A stretch of 9,774 bases of DNA from Sphingomonadales bacterium (GTDB lineage Bacteria > Pseudomonadota > Alphaproteobacteria > Sphingomonadales > Sphingomonadaceae): positions 1 to 9,774 of the forward strand of contig JAGWUU010000109.1 in NCBI GenBank assembly GCA_028868335.1, written 5' to 3'. The translations under genes and the position numbers were made by a program. Numbering within the stretch: the stretch's first letter is position 1; every line of letters starts with the position of its first letter. The notes beneath the pieces were generated by a model, which saw only the letters and a list, made by a program, of their open reading frames with translations, ran no database searches and had not been told where the DNA came from. Shown here piece after piece: positions 1-6,201 of the stretch.

Positions 1-168
1 TGCGGTAAACGCGATCAGTCCGTCCTGCTGCAGCCGCTTGATCCGGCCGCGCACGGTTCCTTCGGTAACGCCGAGCTCACTGGCGATCTTGCGGTTGGAA
101 ACCCGCGCATCGCTTGACAGGGTTTCGATCAACTGGCGGTCAAGGTGGTCCAGCACCGGGGAAATCAT
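1..168 (-). CDS. Lrp/AsnC-family transcriptional regulator, N-terminal part (truncated by window edge)
   Basis: Only the first 56 codons are visible; the gene runs off the left end of the window. They encode an Lrp/AsnC-type winged helix-turn-helix: an N-terminal LDRQLIETL helix followed by NRKIASELGVTEGTVRGRIKRL at about residues 25-46, the family's usual recognition helix. The effector-binding RAM domain would lie outside the window. The start is the ATG at 168, preceded by GGGA 8 bases upstream. The stop of the preceding regulator gene lies only 4 bases upstream of this ATG, so the two regulators are almost certainly cotranscribed and possibly translationally coupled. It is a distinct paralogue, not a duplicate: the recognition helix differs clearly from that of its neighbour. 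Lrp proteins usually bind DNA as dimers or octamers and respond to amino acids or other small carboxylates; its own ligand is unknown. Confidence 0.88.
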   Translation of the reverse strand, partial: MISPVLDHLDRQLIETLSSDARVSNRKIASELGVTEGTVRGRIKRLQQDGLIAFTA

Positions 169-172
169 CAGC

Positions 173-646
173 TCAGTCCCTTCCCTCGATCGGAGCCACG
201 TCGAACTGGTATTTCAGAATGTCGACAACGATCGACGGCGTCAGCGAGCGAATCCCGCTGATCGTCGAGAGGCGGTCAAACAGGATTCCCGACAGATCCT
301 CAAAGTCGTGCAGCGCCATCAGCATGTCGATGTCATAGCGGCCGGTGACCAGATGAACCGCAAAGACTTCCGGCAGTTCGGCAAGCTCCTGCGCAACCTG
401 CGAGGCTGGGCGGCCATCGACTTCGATCGCCACGCGCAACAGGATGTTGAACCCGTGCGCCGAAAAGTCCGACACCGCGACCACCCGCAACTGGTCGGCA
501 TCTTCCATCCGCTTGATCCGGGTGGATACCGTCGTCGCGGTCAGGCCGAGCTCCTCGGCAATCTGCTGATTGTTGGCACGCCCGTTCAGGCGCAACTGCT
601 CGACGATGCTGCGATCAGTCGCATCGAAGGTGAATGTCTGGCCCAT
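173..646 (-). CDS. Lrp/AsnC-family transcriptional regulator
   Basis: This 157-aa protein has the standard Lrp/AsnC length and layout. Residues 8-50 form the winged HTH (DATDRSIVEQLRLNGR, then the recognition helix within QQIAEELGLTATTVSTRIKRM), and about 63-145 form the RAM ligand-binding domain, with the typical beta strand FNILLRVAIEV and the VTGRYDIDMLM segment. The frame stays open to a TTG at 709 and an ATG at 700, but homology to the family begins at the ATG at 646, which has a modest GGCGGGA upstream, so that start is preferred. The gene lies 68 bases downstream of the alpha/beta hydrolase stop and 4 bases upstream of a second Lrp gene, all on one strand. It is therefore probably the last-but-one visible gene of the leftward operon and a candidate local regulator of it. 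The ligand cannot be inferred. Confidence 0.93.
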   Translation of the reverse strand: MGQTFTFDATDRSIVEQLRLNGRANNQQIAEELGLTATTVSTRIKRMEDADQLRVVAVSDFSAHGFNILLRVAIEVDGRPASQVAQELAELPEVFAVHLVTGRYDIDMLMALHDFEDLSGILFDRLSTISGIRSLTPSIVVDILKYQFDVAPIEGRD

Positions 647-714
647 GTTTTCCCGCCGTCTGGCCCCTTGTTTCCCGTTTGGCATGCGCAACGCAGACAT
701 TGTCGTCAACCGGA

Positions 715-1716
715 TTACCGTTGTTTTCCCATGCCAAGATGCCCGGCAAGGAAATTCGCCATCACGGCGATTGCCTCGCGGGATTCAGGCATGTCGACCG
801 AAAACCAGAAACCGTGCGGCATGGCTTCGAACACGTAAAGTTCGGCCTCGCGGCCAGCGCGGCGCAGCGCCAAGTGGAACATCGCGGCCGAACTCAGCAC
901 TGCATCACGCGTGCCGCTGACGAGCAGGGTTGGCGGAAAGGCGGTCAGGTCGCCCTTGATCGGGGCGACAAGCGGATCGTTGCGGTCGGCATCGCCCAGA
1001 AAGGCCAGCCGTTCGCTGTCGGGGGCGTCCATCTTTGCGCCGACGTGACCGTAGAAGCCCGAGAGAGTCAGATAGTTGAAGGTATCGCCAAGTTCGGCGA
1101 TGTCGCCTCCGGCGGTGAACATGCCGCAGCAGGCGGGCAGGGGGAGCCCTTCGGCCATGAACCGCATGATCGCCATGGCGGTCAGGAAACCACCCGCCGA
1201 AGTGCCGAACAGCGCCACGTCCTGCGCTGCGTGCCGTTGCAGCACTTCGCGATATACCGCGACGATGTCATCGACCGCAGCCGGATAGGGGTGTTCGGGG
1301 GCGAGCCGGTAGTCGACCGCAATTACCTCGCACCCCGCAAGGTTGGCGATCGGAATCGCCTCGACCAGGGAGCCGGACCCGAGCACGAAGCCGCCACCAT
1401 GAAGATTGATCATGACCTTGGCTGCGTTGGCCGCGGGCGCGTCGATCGGCCCGATCCGGTGGCAGCGCACCCCGCCGATCCGGCATTCCTCGACAACCAC
1501 GGGATATGTGGCGAGAGCTTGCTGGTTGAGGAACTCGAACATCGGGGCAAGGGCGTCGCGCATCTGCCACATCGGCAGGGGGCTGGCGCTTTCGGGTTGT
1601 CCCTGGTTGGGGTCGAAACACAGGTAGGCGCGCGCTTCCGGGCTGATCGTGGCGGGCAGCTCGAGTTCGAACCGTCCCATGTCGACCACGCCATCGGTCA
1701 CCTTGTAGCTGTTCAT
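715..1716 (-). CDS. Alpha/beta hydrolase, hormone-sensitive-lipase family (carboxylesterase/lipase type)
   Basis: The 333-aa product is a cytoplasmic serine hydrolase of the HSL (family IV) type; no signal peptide is seen. The oxyanion-hole motif HGGGF is at 106-110, the nucleophile elbow GTSAGG puts the catalytic Ser at 173, and the remaining triad members are likely Asp271 (in SGTRDAVL) and His301 (in MPHGFW). The family-typical DYRLAPEHPYPAAVDD segment is at 135-150. Enzymes of this family hydrolyse short to medium acyl esters and sometimes lactones or acylated natural products. The ATG at 1716 has AAGGGG 9 bases upstream, overlapping the stop codon of the preceding ene-reductase gene, and the intergenic gap is 14 bases, so the two are in one operon. 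The pairing suggests that it cleaves an ester or lactone formed or released in the same pathway; that is inference. Confidence 0.93.
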   Translation of the reverse strand: MNSYKVTDGVVDMGRFELELPATISPEARAYLCFDPNQGQPESASPLPMWQMRDALAPMFEFLNQQALATYPVVVEECRIGGVRCHRIGPIDAPAANAAKVMINLHGGGFVLGSGSLVEAIPIANLAGCEVIAVDYRLAPEHPYPAAVDDIVAVYREVLQRHAAQDVALFGTSAGGFLTAMAIMRFMAEGLPLPACCGMFTAGGDIAELGDTFNYLTLSGFYGHVGAKMDAPDSERLAFLGDADRNDPLVAPIKGDLTAFPPTLLVSGTRDAVLSSAAMFHLALRRAGREAELYVFEAMPHGFWFSVDMPESREAIAVMANFLAGHLGMGKQR

Positions 1717-1730
1717 TGTCCTCTGCCCCT

Positions 1731-3854
1731 TCAGGCGCTGATCCGCTCGACCGCCTCGGCCGCGCCGCGCATGGCGCCTTCGATATAGCCAACCCCGGTG
1801 GCGTCACCGATCGCGTGAACCGTAAACCCGGAGCTCTCGAGTTCATTTGCCAGGGTGAGGTCCCCCTCGGCGCCTTTCGCCACGATCACAGTGTCGGCGG
1901 CGATTGCCCGCTCGCTACCCGTCGCGTCGGTAAAGCGCACCGCCTCTGGCTCGATCGCGATCCCGCTGGCCCCGCCGTGCAACTTGGTGCCGTGCTCTGC
2001 CAGTTCGGCAAGCAGGCGCATCCGCCGCACAAGCGTCAGTCCCTTGCCGAGTCTTGGCGCTTCCTCGATCACGGTCACCGTACGACCACGCTCACCAAGG
2101 AATTCGGCGAGTTCCAGCCCGACCAGCTCACCGCCGATGATCACCACCCGCTCGCCAAGCGGCATCCAGGCGTGGGTTGCCTTGCGGACAAGTGCCAGAT
2201 TGGCCGTGGCCCCGGTCGCCGCACCAACCTTTGTGGCAAGGCGTGTGAACAGGCCGGTCTTGCGCTTGAGCGCTTCCGAACTTTCGCCGAACATCATCTT
2301 GCGCATGTCGTCGCCCGAGAAGACGTGCGGCAGGTCGTTGCCCGAAATGGCGGGCATGCCGCGCACCGCGCCGGTCGCGACGATCACCTCATCCACGCCA
2401 AGCTGGCGCAGCAGCGCGGGAGTCGCCTCCGTTCCGAGACGCACGGTGATCGCGGCTTCTTCCACCTCGCGCCGGAGCCAGTCGAGAATGCGTTCGTTCG
2501 CCTCATAGGCAAGGCTGGCGAAGCGCAGGGTTCCGCCCAGCCGGTCGCTGCGCTCGATCAAGGTGACGCGGTGGCCCAGCGCGGCCAGCCGCCGTGCCGA
2601 TTCCATCCCGCCCGGCCCGCCGCCGACCACCGCGATGTGACGGGGCTGGGTGGCTTGCGGCTCCGGCATGTATTCGAAGCCAAGCCGCGGATTGACCGCG
2701 CAGCGTGCCACGCCGCCCATGTAGATCGCGCTGATGCAGGTGTAGCAGTAGATGCACGGACGCACCTTGTCCGGTTCGCCAGCGGTCAGCTTTGCGGGCA
2801 GGAACGGGTCCGCCAACAGCTTGCGTCCCATCGCCACGAAATCGAGTTCGCCCTTGCCGATCGCCCGGTCCGCGACCTCCGGCTCGACCCGGCCGGAACC
2901 GAGCACCGGGATCGAGACGGCCGAGCGCAGCGCCGCCGTCGCCTCCAGGTTCCAGCCTGGGACATGGGGCGTGTGGCTTTCCGAATGGAGCTTGCCATCG
3001 CCGGTCTCATGATAAGTCGTTGCGGTGATCGCGTCGGCGCCGTTCGCCTCGACCATGCGGGCGAACTCCTTCGCCAGATCGGGCGTGATCCCATTGGGCT
3101 TGCCAACCTCACGCGTATCGACCTTCACCCACACCGGAAAGTCAGGCCCGACCGCGGCGCGAACCGCCTTCAGCACGTCGAGCGCCAGTCGCGCCCGGTT
3201 TTCCAGGCTGCCGCCGTATTCGTCGGTCCGCGAGTTGGTGCTGGGCGAGATGAACGAGGACAGCAGATAGCCGTGGCCGGCGTGGATCTCGATCCCGTCA
3301 AAGCCGGCCGCCTTGGCCCGCCGCGCCGCCGCGCCGAACTGCTCGACCACCAGGTCGATGTCGACCTTTTCCAGCACCTTGATCGCCGGCATCTTCATGC
3401 CCGCCAGCGGAGCCAGTTCCTCCATCAGGAAGTAGTCCGTGAAGTTGCCCTTGGGTGGTGGGGGATAGGCCGGCGCCCACAGCGGATGACCAAAGGCGGC
3501 GTGCGAAAAGCCGGCGACCAACCCGCCGTGGTGAAGCTGCGCGGCGATCTTTGCCCCGTGCTGATGCACGCGTTCGCACAGCCGGGTCAGGCCCGGCAGG
3601 AACCGGTCGTCCGAGATCGCGGTCTGGTTGATCGCCACCGCGCCGATTGGCCAGGCGACCCCGGCAACACCGCTGATGATCAGTCCGGCGCCGCCCCTTG
3701 CCTGTTCCTCGTGGTAGGCGATCAGCCGTTCCCCCACTGTACCATCCGGTTCGGACAGGCTCACTCCCATCGCGGTCACAGCGATCCGGTTACGCAATTC
3801 CATCGAACCGATCCGGCCCAGTGACAGGAGGTGGGGATAGAGATTGGATGTCAT
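1731..3854 (-). CDS. Fe-S/FMN/FAD ene-reductase (NADH:flavin oxidoreductase, 2,4-dienoyl-CoA/enoate reductase type)
   Basis: The 707-aa protein has the domain order of FadH, enoate reductase, BaiCD and trimethylamine dehydrogenase. Residues 1-360 are an Old Yellow Enzyme TIM barrel that binds FMN, with QLHHGG at 106-111 and the signature HAGHGYLLSSFISP at 191-204 followed by NSRTDEYGGSLENR. A cysteine cluster C367, C370, C373, C385 (CX2CX2CX11C) should hold a 4Fe-4S centre. A first Rossmann fold begins at about 406 (GGGPGG 411-416, FAD) and a second at about 569 (IGGELVG, NAD(P)H), ending with the FAD-contacting AIGDATG at 681-687. Such enzymes reduce C=C bonds conjugated to a carbonyl or CoA thioester, passing electrons NAD(P)H to FAD to Fe-S to FMN. 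The ATG at 3854 is chosen over a GTG at 3881 because GGGAGAG sits 8 bases upstream of it. It is the first gene of the leftward operon. The exact substrate is not predictable. Confidence 0.95.
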   Translation of the reverse strand: MTSNLYPHLLSLGRIGSMELRNRIAVTAMGVSLSEPDGTVGERLIAYHEEQARGGAGLIISGVAGVAWPIGAVAINQTAISDDRFLPGLTRLCERVHQHGAKIAAQLHHGGLVAGFSHAAFGHPLWAPAYPPPPKGNFTDYFLMEELAPLAGMKMPAIKVLEKVDIDLVVEQFGAAARRAKAAGFDGIEIHAGHGYLLSSFISPSTNSRTDEYGGSLENRARLALDVLKAVRAAVGPDFPVWVKVDTREVGKPNGITPDLAKEFARMVEANGADAITATTYHETGDGKLHSESHTPHVPGWNLEATAALRSAVSIPVLGSGRVEPEVADRAIGKGELDFVAMGRKLLADPFLPAKLTAGEPDKVRPCIYCYTCISAIYMGGVARCAVNPRLGFEYMPEPQATQPRHIAVVGGGPGGMESARRLAALGHRVTLIERSDRLGGTLRFASLAYEANERILDWLRREVEEAAITVRLGTEATPALLRQLGVDEVIVATGAVRGMPAISGNDLPHVFSGDDMRKMMFGESSEALKRKTGLFTRLATKVGAATGATANLALVRKATHAWMPLGERVVIIGGELVGLELAEFLGERGRTVTVIEEAPRLGKGLTLVRRMRLLAELAEHGTKLHGGASGIAIEPEAVRFTDATGSERAIAADTVIVAKGAEGDLTLANELESSGFTVHAIGDATGVGYIEGAMRGAAEAVERISA

Positions 3855-4053
3855 GAAATTCACTCTCCCGCCGCCGTTCACGGGACGGCTTTCACGATTG
3901 TTAGTGGCAATTTACAGGAATGTGAAGCGATTCTACGGTGAATGCATCGCAAATTCCGGCTTACCAAGCCAAAAGAAGCTGATATTGCGTAAATCAATGC
4001 CAAACAATCTACGTCATTTGTGAATGGCGACGGGCGGGGCGATGGAGAGAATG
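3855..4053. promoter_or_regulatory. Divergent promoter region between the ene-reductase operon and the first SDR gene
   Basis: About 200 bases separate two divergent genes, and the stretch 3895-4020 is visibly more AT-rich than the flanking coding DNA, as expected for promoters. Two small inverted repeats are present: GCGAT at 3927-3931 with ATCGC at 3946-3950 (arm spacing 19 bases, about two helical turns), and GGCTT at 3958-3962 with AAGCC at 3966-3970 (3-base loop). A possible minus-strand promoter is TTCACA, 17 bases, TAACAA (about 3926 down to 3898), giving a leader into the ene-reductase gene. No convincing promoter could be assigned for the plus-strand SDR; TTGCGT at 3985-3990 is only a weak -35 candidate. 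No small gene is seen here. Confidence 0.4.
3863..3869 (-). promoter_or_regulatory. Ribosome binding site deciding the ene-reductase start
   Basis: On the minus strand GGGAGAG lies 8 bases before the ATG at 3854. The upstream in-frame GTG at 3881 has no comparable site, and starting there would add nine residues that are not family-like (MNGGGRVNF). This supports the 707-aa form. Confidence 0.6.
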
Positions 4054-4824
4054 ATGAACCAGCGGCTTGTGGACAAGGCGATCGTTGTCATCGGGGCTGG
4101 GACGGGAATTGGCGCCGCCACGGTCGAGCGCCTGTGCAGCGAAGGCGCGCGGGTTTGCGTGGCTGACGTCAATCGCGATGCTGCCGAAGCGGTGGCGGAG
4201 CGTATGCGGCAGGCTGGGCACGACGCCTTCGCCCAATCGATCGACATCGCGGACGAAATCGCGGTCAACTCGGCTTTCGCAAGCGCCGTCGCGCGGCTGG
4301 GCCGTCTCGATGGGGTCCACATCAACGCGGCCGACCTGCGCGCGATCTTTGCCGACAGTGATGCCCTGGATGTCGATCTGGCGGTGTTCGACCGGACTAT
4401 AGCGGTCAATCTTCGCGGCCACTTGCTCTGCACCCGCGTCGCCCTGCCGCACATCCTGTCAGCTGGGGGTGGCTCGATTGTCTATACAAGTTCGGGTGCA
4501 TGCGACTCCGGCGAGCCTGAGCGCCCCAGCTACGCCGCGTCGAAAAGCGGCCTGAACGCACTGATGCGCCACGTCGCGAGCCGCTGGGGCAAGGATGGCG
4601 TCACCGCCAACTGTGTCGCACCCGGCTTCGTGATGACGTCGGAAATGATCGCGGGCGGGCAGGTGCCACCTGAATGGGTCGAGGTCTGTCTGAAAGGCGT
4701 GCGCAGCACCCGCCTGGGCAAGGCCGAGGACATCGCCGCGATGGTCGCGCACCTGCTCTCGGAGGACGGGCGCTGGATCAACGGCCAGGTATTCCACGTC
4801 AACGGCGGTGCCCTGCTGCACTAA
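4054..4824 (+). CDS. SDR-family NAD(P)-dependent oxidoreductase with variant NNAG motif
   Basis: This 256-aa classical short-chain dehydrogenase carries the cofactor glycine motif GAGTGIG at 14-20, an acidic Asp38 at the end of the second beta strand (CVADVN), which favours NAD(H), and the catalytic set Asn119, Ser146/147, Tyr160 and Lys164 (YAASK). The usual structural NNAG is replaced by INAA at 90-93, as in a subgroup of 3-oxoacyl-ACP-reductase-like SDRs. The C-terminal part, with APGFVMT and NGQVFHVNGG, is typical of the fold. The frame opens at an ATG at 4024, but GGAG at 4044-4047 is 6 bases before the ATG at 4054 and family homology begins there, so 4054 is chosen; an adjacent ATG at 4051 is also possible. 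It is divergent from the ene-reductase operon and 65 bases upstream of a VOC gene, probably cotranscribed with it. It likely oxidises an alcohol or reduces a ketone in the local pathway; the substrate is unknown. Confidence 0.92.
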   Translation: MNQRLVDKAIVVIGAGTGIGAATVERLCSEGARVCVADVNRDAAEAVAERMRQAGHDAFAQSIDIADEIAVNSAFASAVARLGRLDGVHINAADLRAIFADSDALDVDLAVFDRTIAVNLRGHLLCTRVALPHILSAGGGSIVYTSSGACDSGEPERPSYAASKSGLNALMRHVASRWGKDGVTANCVAPGFVMTSEMIAGGQVPPEWVEVCLKGVRSTRLGKAEDIAAMVAHLLSEDGRWINGQVFHVNGGALLH

Positions 4825-4889
4825 CGTCCGCCAGCCCGCGATCCACCTTTCACCGTCCGATTGACCTAACGCGAACCGGAGAACTCCCA

Positions 4890-5285
4890 ATGCCCACGCT
4901 TACTATGTTCACCAAACTGATCGTCAGCAACGAAGAGGCTCAGGCGGCGTACTACTCCGCAGTTTACCAACTCAACGAGGTCTATCGCGCACAGGGGGCC
5001 AGCGATGGCGAGGCATATCGTGAAATCATTCTTTCGCCGGGGGTCGACATGGCGGCGGGGACGCTGGTGATGTTCGCCTTTCCCGAGCGGCCCGCACCGC
5101 GCGATCAGCAGGTGATCCTTGGCTTCCAGACCGATGATCTCGACGCGCTCGTCGCGCGGATCGAGGCGCACGGGGGCAAGTTGGCCGGTCCGATCCGCGA
5201 AGAGACGGCGCATGGCGTGCGCGTGGTCTTTTCGACCGACCCCGAAGGCGCCCTCTGCGAGAACGTTCAGATGCTGGCGCGGTGA
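4890..5285 (+). CDS. VOC (glyoxalase/bleomycin-resistance/dioxygenase) superfamily protein
   Basis: This 131-aa protein has one VOC module made of two beta-alpha-beta-beta-beta repeats. The first runs from MFTKLIVSNEEAQAAYYSAVY near the N terminus, and the second from VILGFQTDDLDALVARIEAHGGK at about 75-97. It ends with the characteristic FSTDPEGALCENVQ, where Glu124 occupies the usual metal-ligand position. Other metal ligands are not obvious, so it could be an isomerase, lyase, dioxygenase-like or simply ligand-binding protein. The ATG at 4890 is supported by GGAG 8 bases upstream. It follows the SDR at 4054-4824 on the same strand with no terminator visible in the 65-base gap, suggesting a two-gene transcript. 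It is convergent with tetR, 15 bases away. The specific activity cannot be assigned. Confidence 0.85.
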   Translation: MPTLTMFTKLIVSNEEAQAAYYSAVYQLNEVYRAQGASDGEAYREIILSPGVDMAAGTLVMFAFPERPAPRDQQVILGFQTDDLDALVARIEAHGGKLAGPIREETAHGVRVVFSTDPEGALCENVQMLAR

Positions 5286-5300
5286 GTGCCGCGCCGGGCT

Positions 5301-5954
5301 TCAGGCGCGAAGGTGGCGCGCGATTGCCGCGTCGCTGAGGCCGATGCCGCGGCAGCAGAACCATGTGGCCTGGCGAGCAAGTTCCTCGCCGCCAATGCCA
5401 TAAGGCCATGCTTGGGCGGGCAGCGCGGTGATCGCTCCGATCATGGTCCCGACGTGTTCTATGAACATTGCGGTCGCGTCGGGATCGAGCTCGACCCCGG
5501 CCATGTCACACTCGGCGCGGGCGGCGGCGTGCGAGGCGGCAATCGCCTTTCGTCCGCGGCGTTGCGAGCGACGGTAGATCAGGCTGGCATAGCTGCCGTC
5601 GCCGGCAAGGCTCGCCAAGGTCATCCGGTGCCGATCCCTGTCGGTCTCGTCACCTGTCCCGGTAACGGAGCGCATGAAGGCATGAATCGATCTGATCAGA
5701 CCTCCGGTTCCGGCCTCGTGAATGCCCAACTCCCGCAGGCTTTCGTCCTGCTCGAGGAAGACCTGGCGCAGCACCGCGCGATAGAGCGCCAACTTGGACG
5801 GGAAATGACGATAGACCAGCGCCTCGGAAACCTTTGCGGCGCGGGCGATCTGCAGGGTCTTGGCCCCGTCGTAGCCGTGTTGCGAAAAGACCTGCCGCGC
5901 TGCCGCGACAATCTGGGCGCGGCGTTCCTCACCGGGCAATCGCTTTCGTGCCAT
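5301..5954 (-). CDS. TetR/AcrR-family transcriptional regulator
   Basis: The 217-aa product has the TetR N-terminal DNA-binding domain at about 10-62. It includes IVAAARQVFSQHGYDG and the HTH LQIARAAKVSEALVYRHFPSK, with the family-typical YRHFPSK end of the recognition helix. A helical ligand-binding C-terminal domain follows (about 65-217) and is divergent, as usual for the family. It is read divergently from the two-SDR gene set at 6202-8004 and tail to tail with the VOC gene. Copies of an operator-like word lie over its own promoter and over that of the SDR pair, so it probably represses both and is released by a pathway metabolite. The ATG at 5954 has no good Shine-Dalgarno and may be close to the transcript start (see the promoter entry). 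The ligand is unknown. Confidence 0.94.
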   Translation of the reverse strand: MARKRLPGEERRAQIVAAARQVFSQHGYDGAKTLQIARAAKVSEALVYRHFPSKLALYRAVLRQVFLEQDESLRELGIHEAGTGGLIRSIHAFMRSVTGTGDETDRDRHRMTLASLAGDGSYASLIYRRSQRRGRKAIAASHAAARAECDMAGVELDPDATAMFIEHVGTMIGAITALPAQAWPYGIGGEELARQATWFCCRGIGLSDAAIARHLRA

Positions 5955-5956
5955 GA

Positions 5957-5972
5957 TTACTCACTTACTTGC
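5957..5972. promoter_or_regulatory. Operator-like site 1 (tetR-proximal)
   Basis: TTACTCACTTACTTGC sits 2 bases upstream of the tetR ATG. Its first ten bases reappear, inverted, at 6136-6145, and its last eleven (CACTTACTTGC) reappear exactly at 6055-6065. Repetition of one word within a divergent TetR-controlled spacer is the usual sign of the cognate operator. Confidence 0.5.
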
Positions 5973-5989
5973 ATGGATGGCGAAGTCAA
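5962..5989 (-). promoter_or_regulatory. Putative tetR promoter, possibly leaderless
   Basis: On the minus strand TTGACT (5989-5984) is followed after 16 bases by TAAGTG (5967-5962), a fair -35 with a weak -10. Transcription would then begin at about 5955, essentially at the ATG at 5954. Together with the lack of a clear Shine-Dalgarno, this suggests a leaderless or near-leaderless mRNA. The operator-like word CACTTACTTGC at 5962-5972 covers the -10, consistent with autorepression. Confidence 0.4.
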
Positions 5990-6054
5990 TCATGTGGAAC
6001 ACCACTTTTCCGCCATGTGTCGTTCTCGCGCGGAGCGCGGGAAGGGGTGGACGG

Positions 6055-6070
6055 CACTTACTTGCGCAAG
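6055..6070. promoter_or_regulatory. Operator-like site 2 (central)
   Basis: CACTTACTTGC at 6055-6065 is an exact repeat of 5962-5972, 93 bases away (about nine helical turns). It runs into a perfect 10-base palindrome, CTTGCGCAAG, at 6061-6070. It is upstream of both proposed promoters and could be an auxiliary site that supports looping or cooperative binding. Confidence 0.42.
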
Positions 6071-6108
6071 GCGCAGCAGAGCGATCGACCGACGCATTCC
6101 CTTGCGCA

Positions 6109-6151
6109 TTGACTCGGGCCCACTCGGATATATACAAGTGAGTAAACACTT
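6109..6151 (+). promoter_or_regulatory. Promoter and operator-like site 3 for the SDR pair
   Basis: TTGACT at 6109-6114 and TATACA at 6131-6136 are separated by 16 bases, a good sigma70-type promoter with a start expected near 6143. AAGTGAGTAAACACTT at 6136-6151 is a quasi-palindrome with AAGTG and CACTT arms, and it overlaps the end of the -10 and the start point. Its AAGTGAGTAA half is the inverse of the tetR-proximal site. This placement predicts repression by blocking RNA polymerase. Confidence 0.55.
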
Positions 6152-6159
6152 ATAAAAGA

Positions 6160-6180
6160 TGGGTCGATCGCATTGACCCA
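6160..6180 (+). promoter_or_regulatory. 5'-UTR inverted repeat before the SDR pair
   Basis: TGGGTC at 6160-6165 and GACCCA at 6175-6180 are perfect 6-base arms around a 9-base spacer, inside the predicted leader and 7 bases before the Shine-Dalgarno. It may form a small mRNA hairpin or be a protein site. There is no trailing T-run, so it is not a terminator. Confidence 0.35.
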
Positions 6181-6187
6181 ATCATTG

Positions 6188-6194
6188 AAGGAGG
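6188..6194 (+). promoter_or_regulatory. Strong Shine-Dalgarno for the SDR at 6202
   Basis: AAGGAGG is a near-perfect match to the anti-Shine-Dalgarno and lies 7 bases before the ATG at 6202. It is the strongest ribosome binding site in the window, so this operon should be translated well once derepressed. Confidence 0.75.
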
Positions 6195-6201
6195 ACCTGT
6201 C

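Noticed and set aside
647..709. Upstream TTG (709) and ATG (700, 685) starts for the first Lrp gene
   Set aside because: No Shine-Dalgarno precedes them and the extra residues are not family-like; the ATG at 646 gives the standard 157-aa length.
634..1788. A 384-codon plus-strand frame opposite the hydrolase
   Set aside because: Antisense to a hydrolase with intact oxyanion hole and triad; no domain of its own.
1716..3824. A 702-codon open frame on the plus strand, opposite the ene-reductase gene
   Set aside because: Its translation is rich in Arg, His, Gln and Gly with no recognisable domain, while the opposite strand encodes a complete, motif-rich flavoenzyme. It is a high-GC antisense shadow.
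4825..4889. Possible terminator or promoter between the SDR and the VOC gene
   Set aside because: No hairpin with T-run and no convincing -35/-10 pair was seen; cotranscription is the simpler reading.
6027..6039. CGCGC-GGA-GCGCG inverted repeat considered as a terminator
   Set aside because: No T-run follows on either strand and it lies between divergent promoters, where a terminator is not expected. GC-rich palindromes of this size arise by chance in such DNA.
5953..6181. Short open frames of about 60 codons in the tetR/SDR spacer
   Set aside because: They lack ribosome binding sites and family features and overlap promoter and operator-like elements on both strands.
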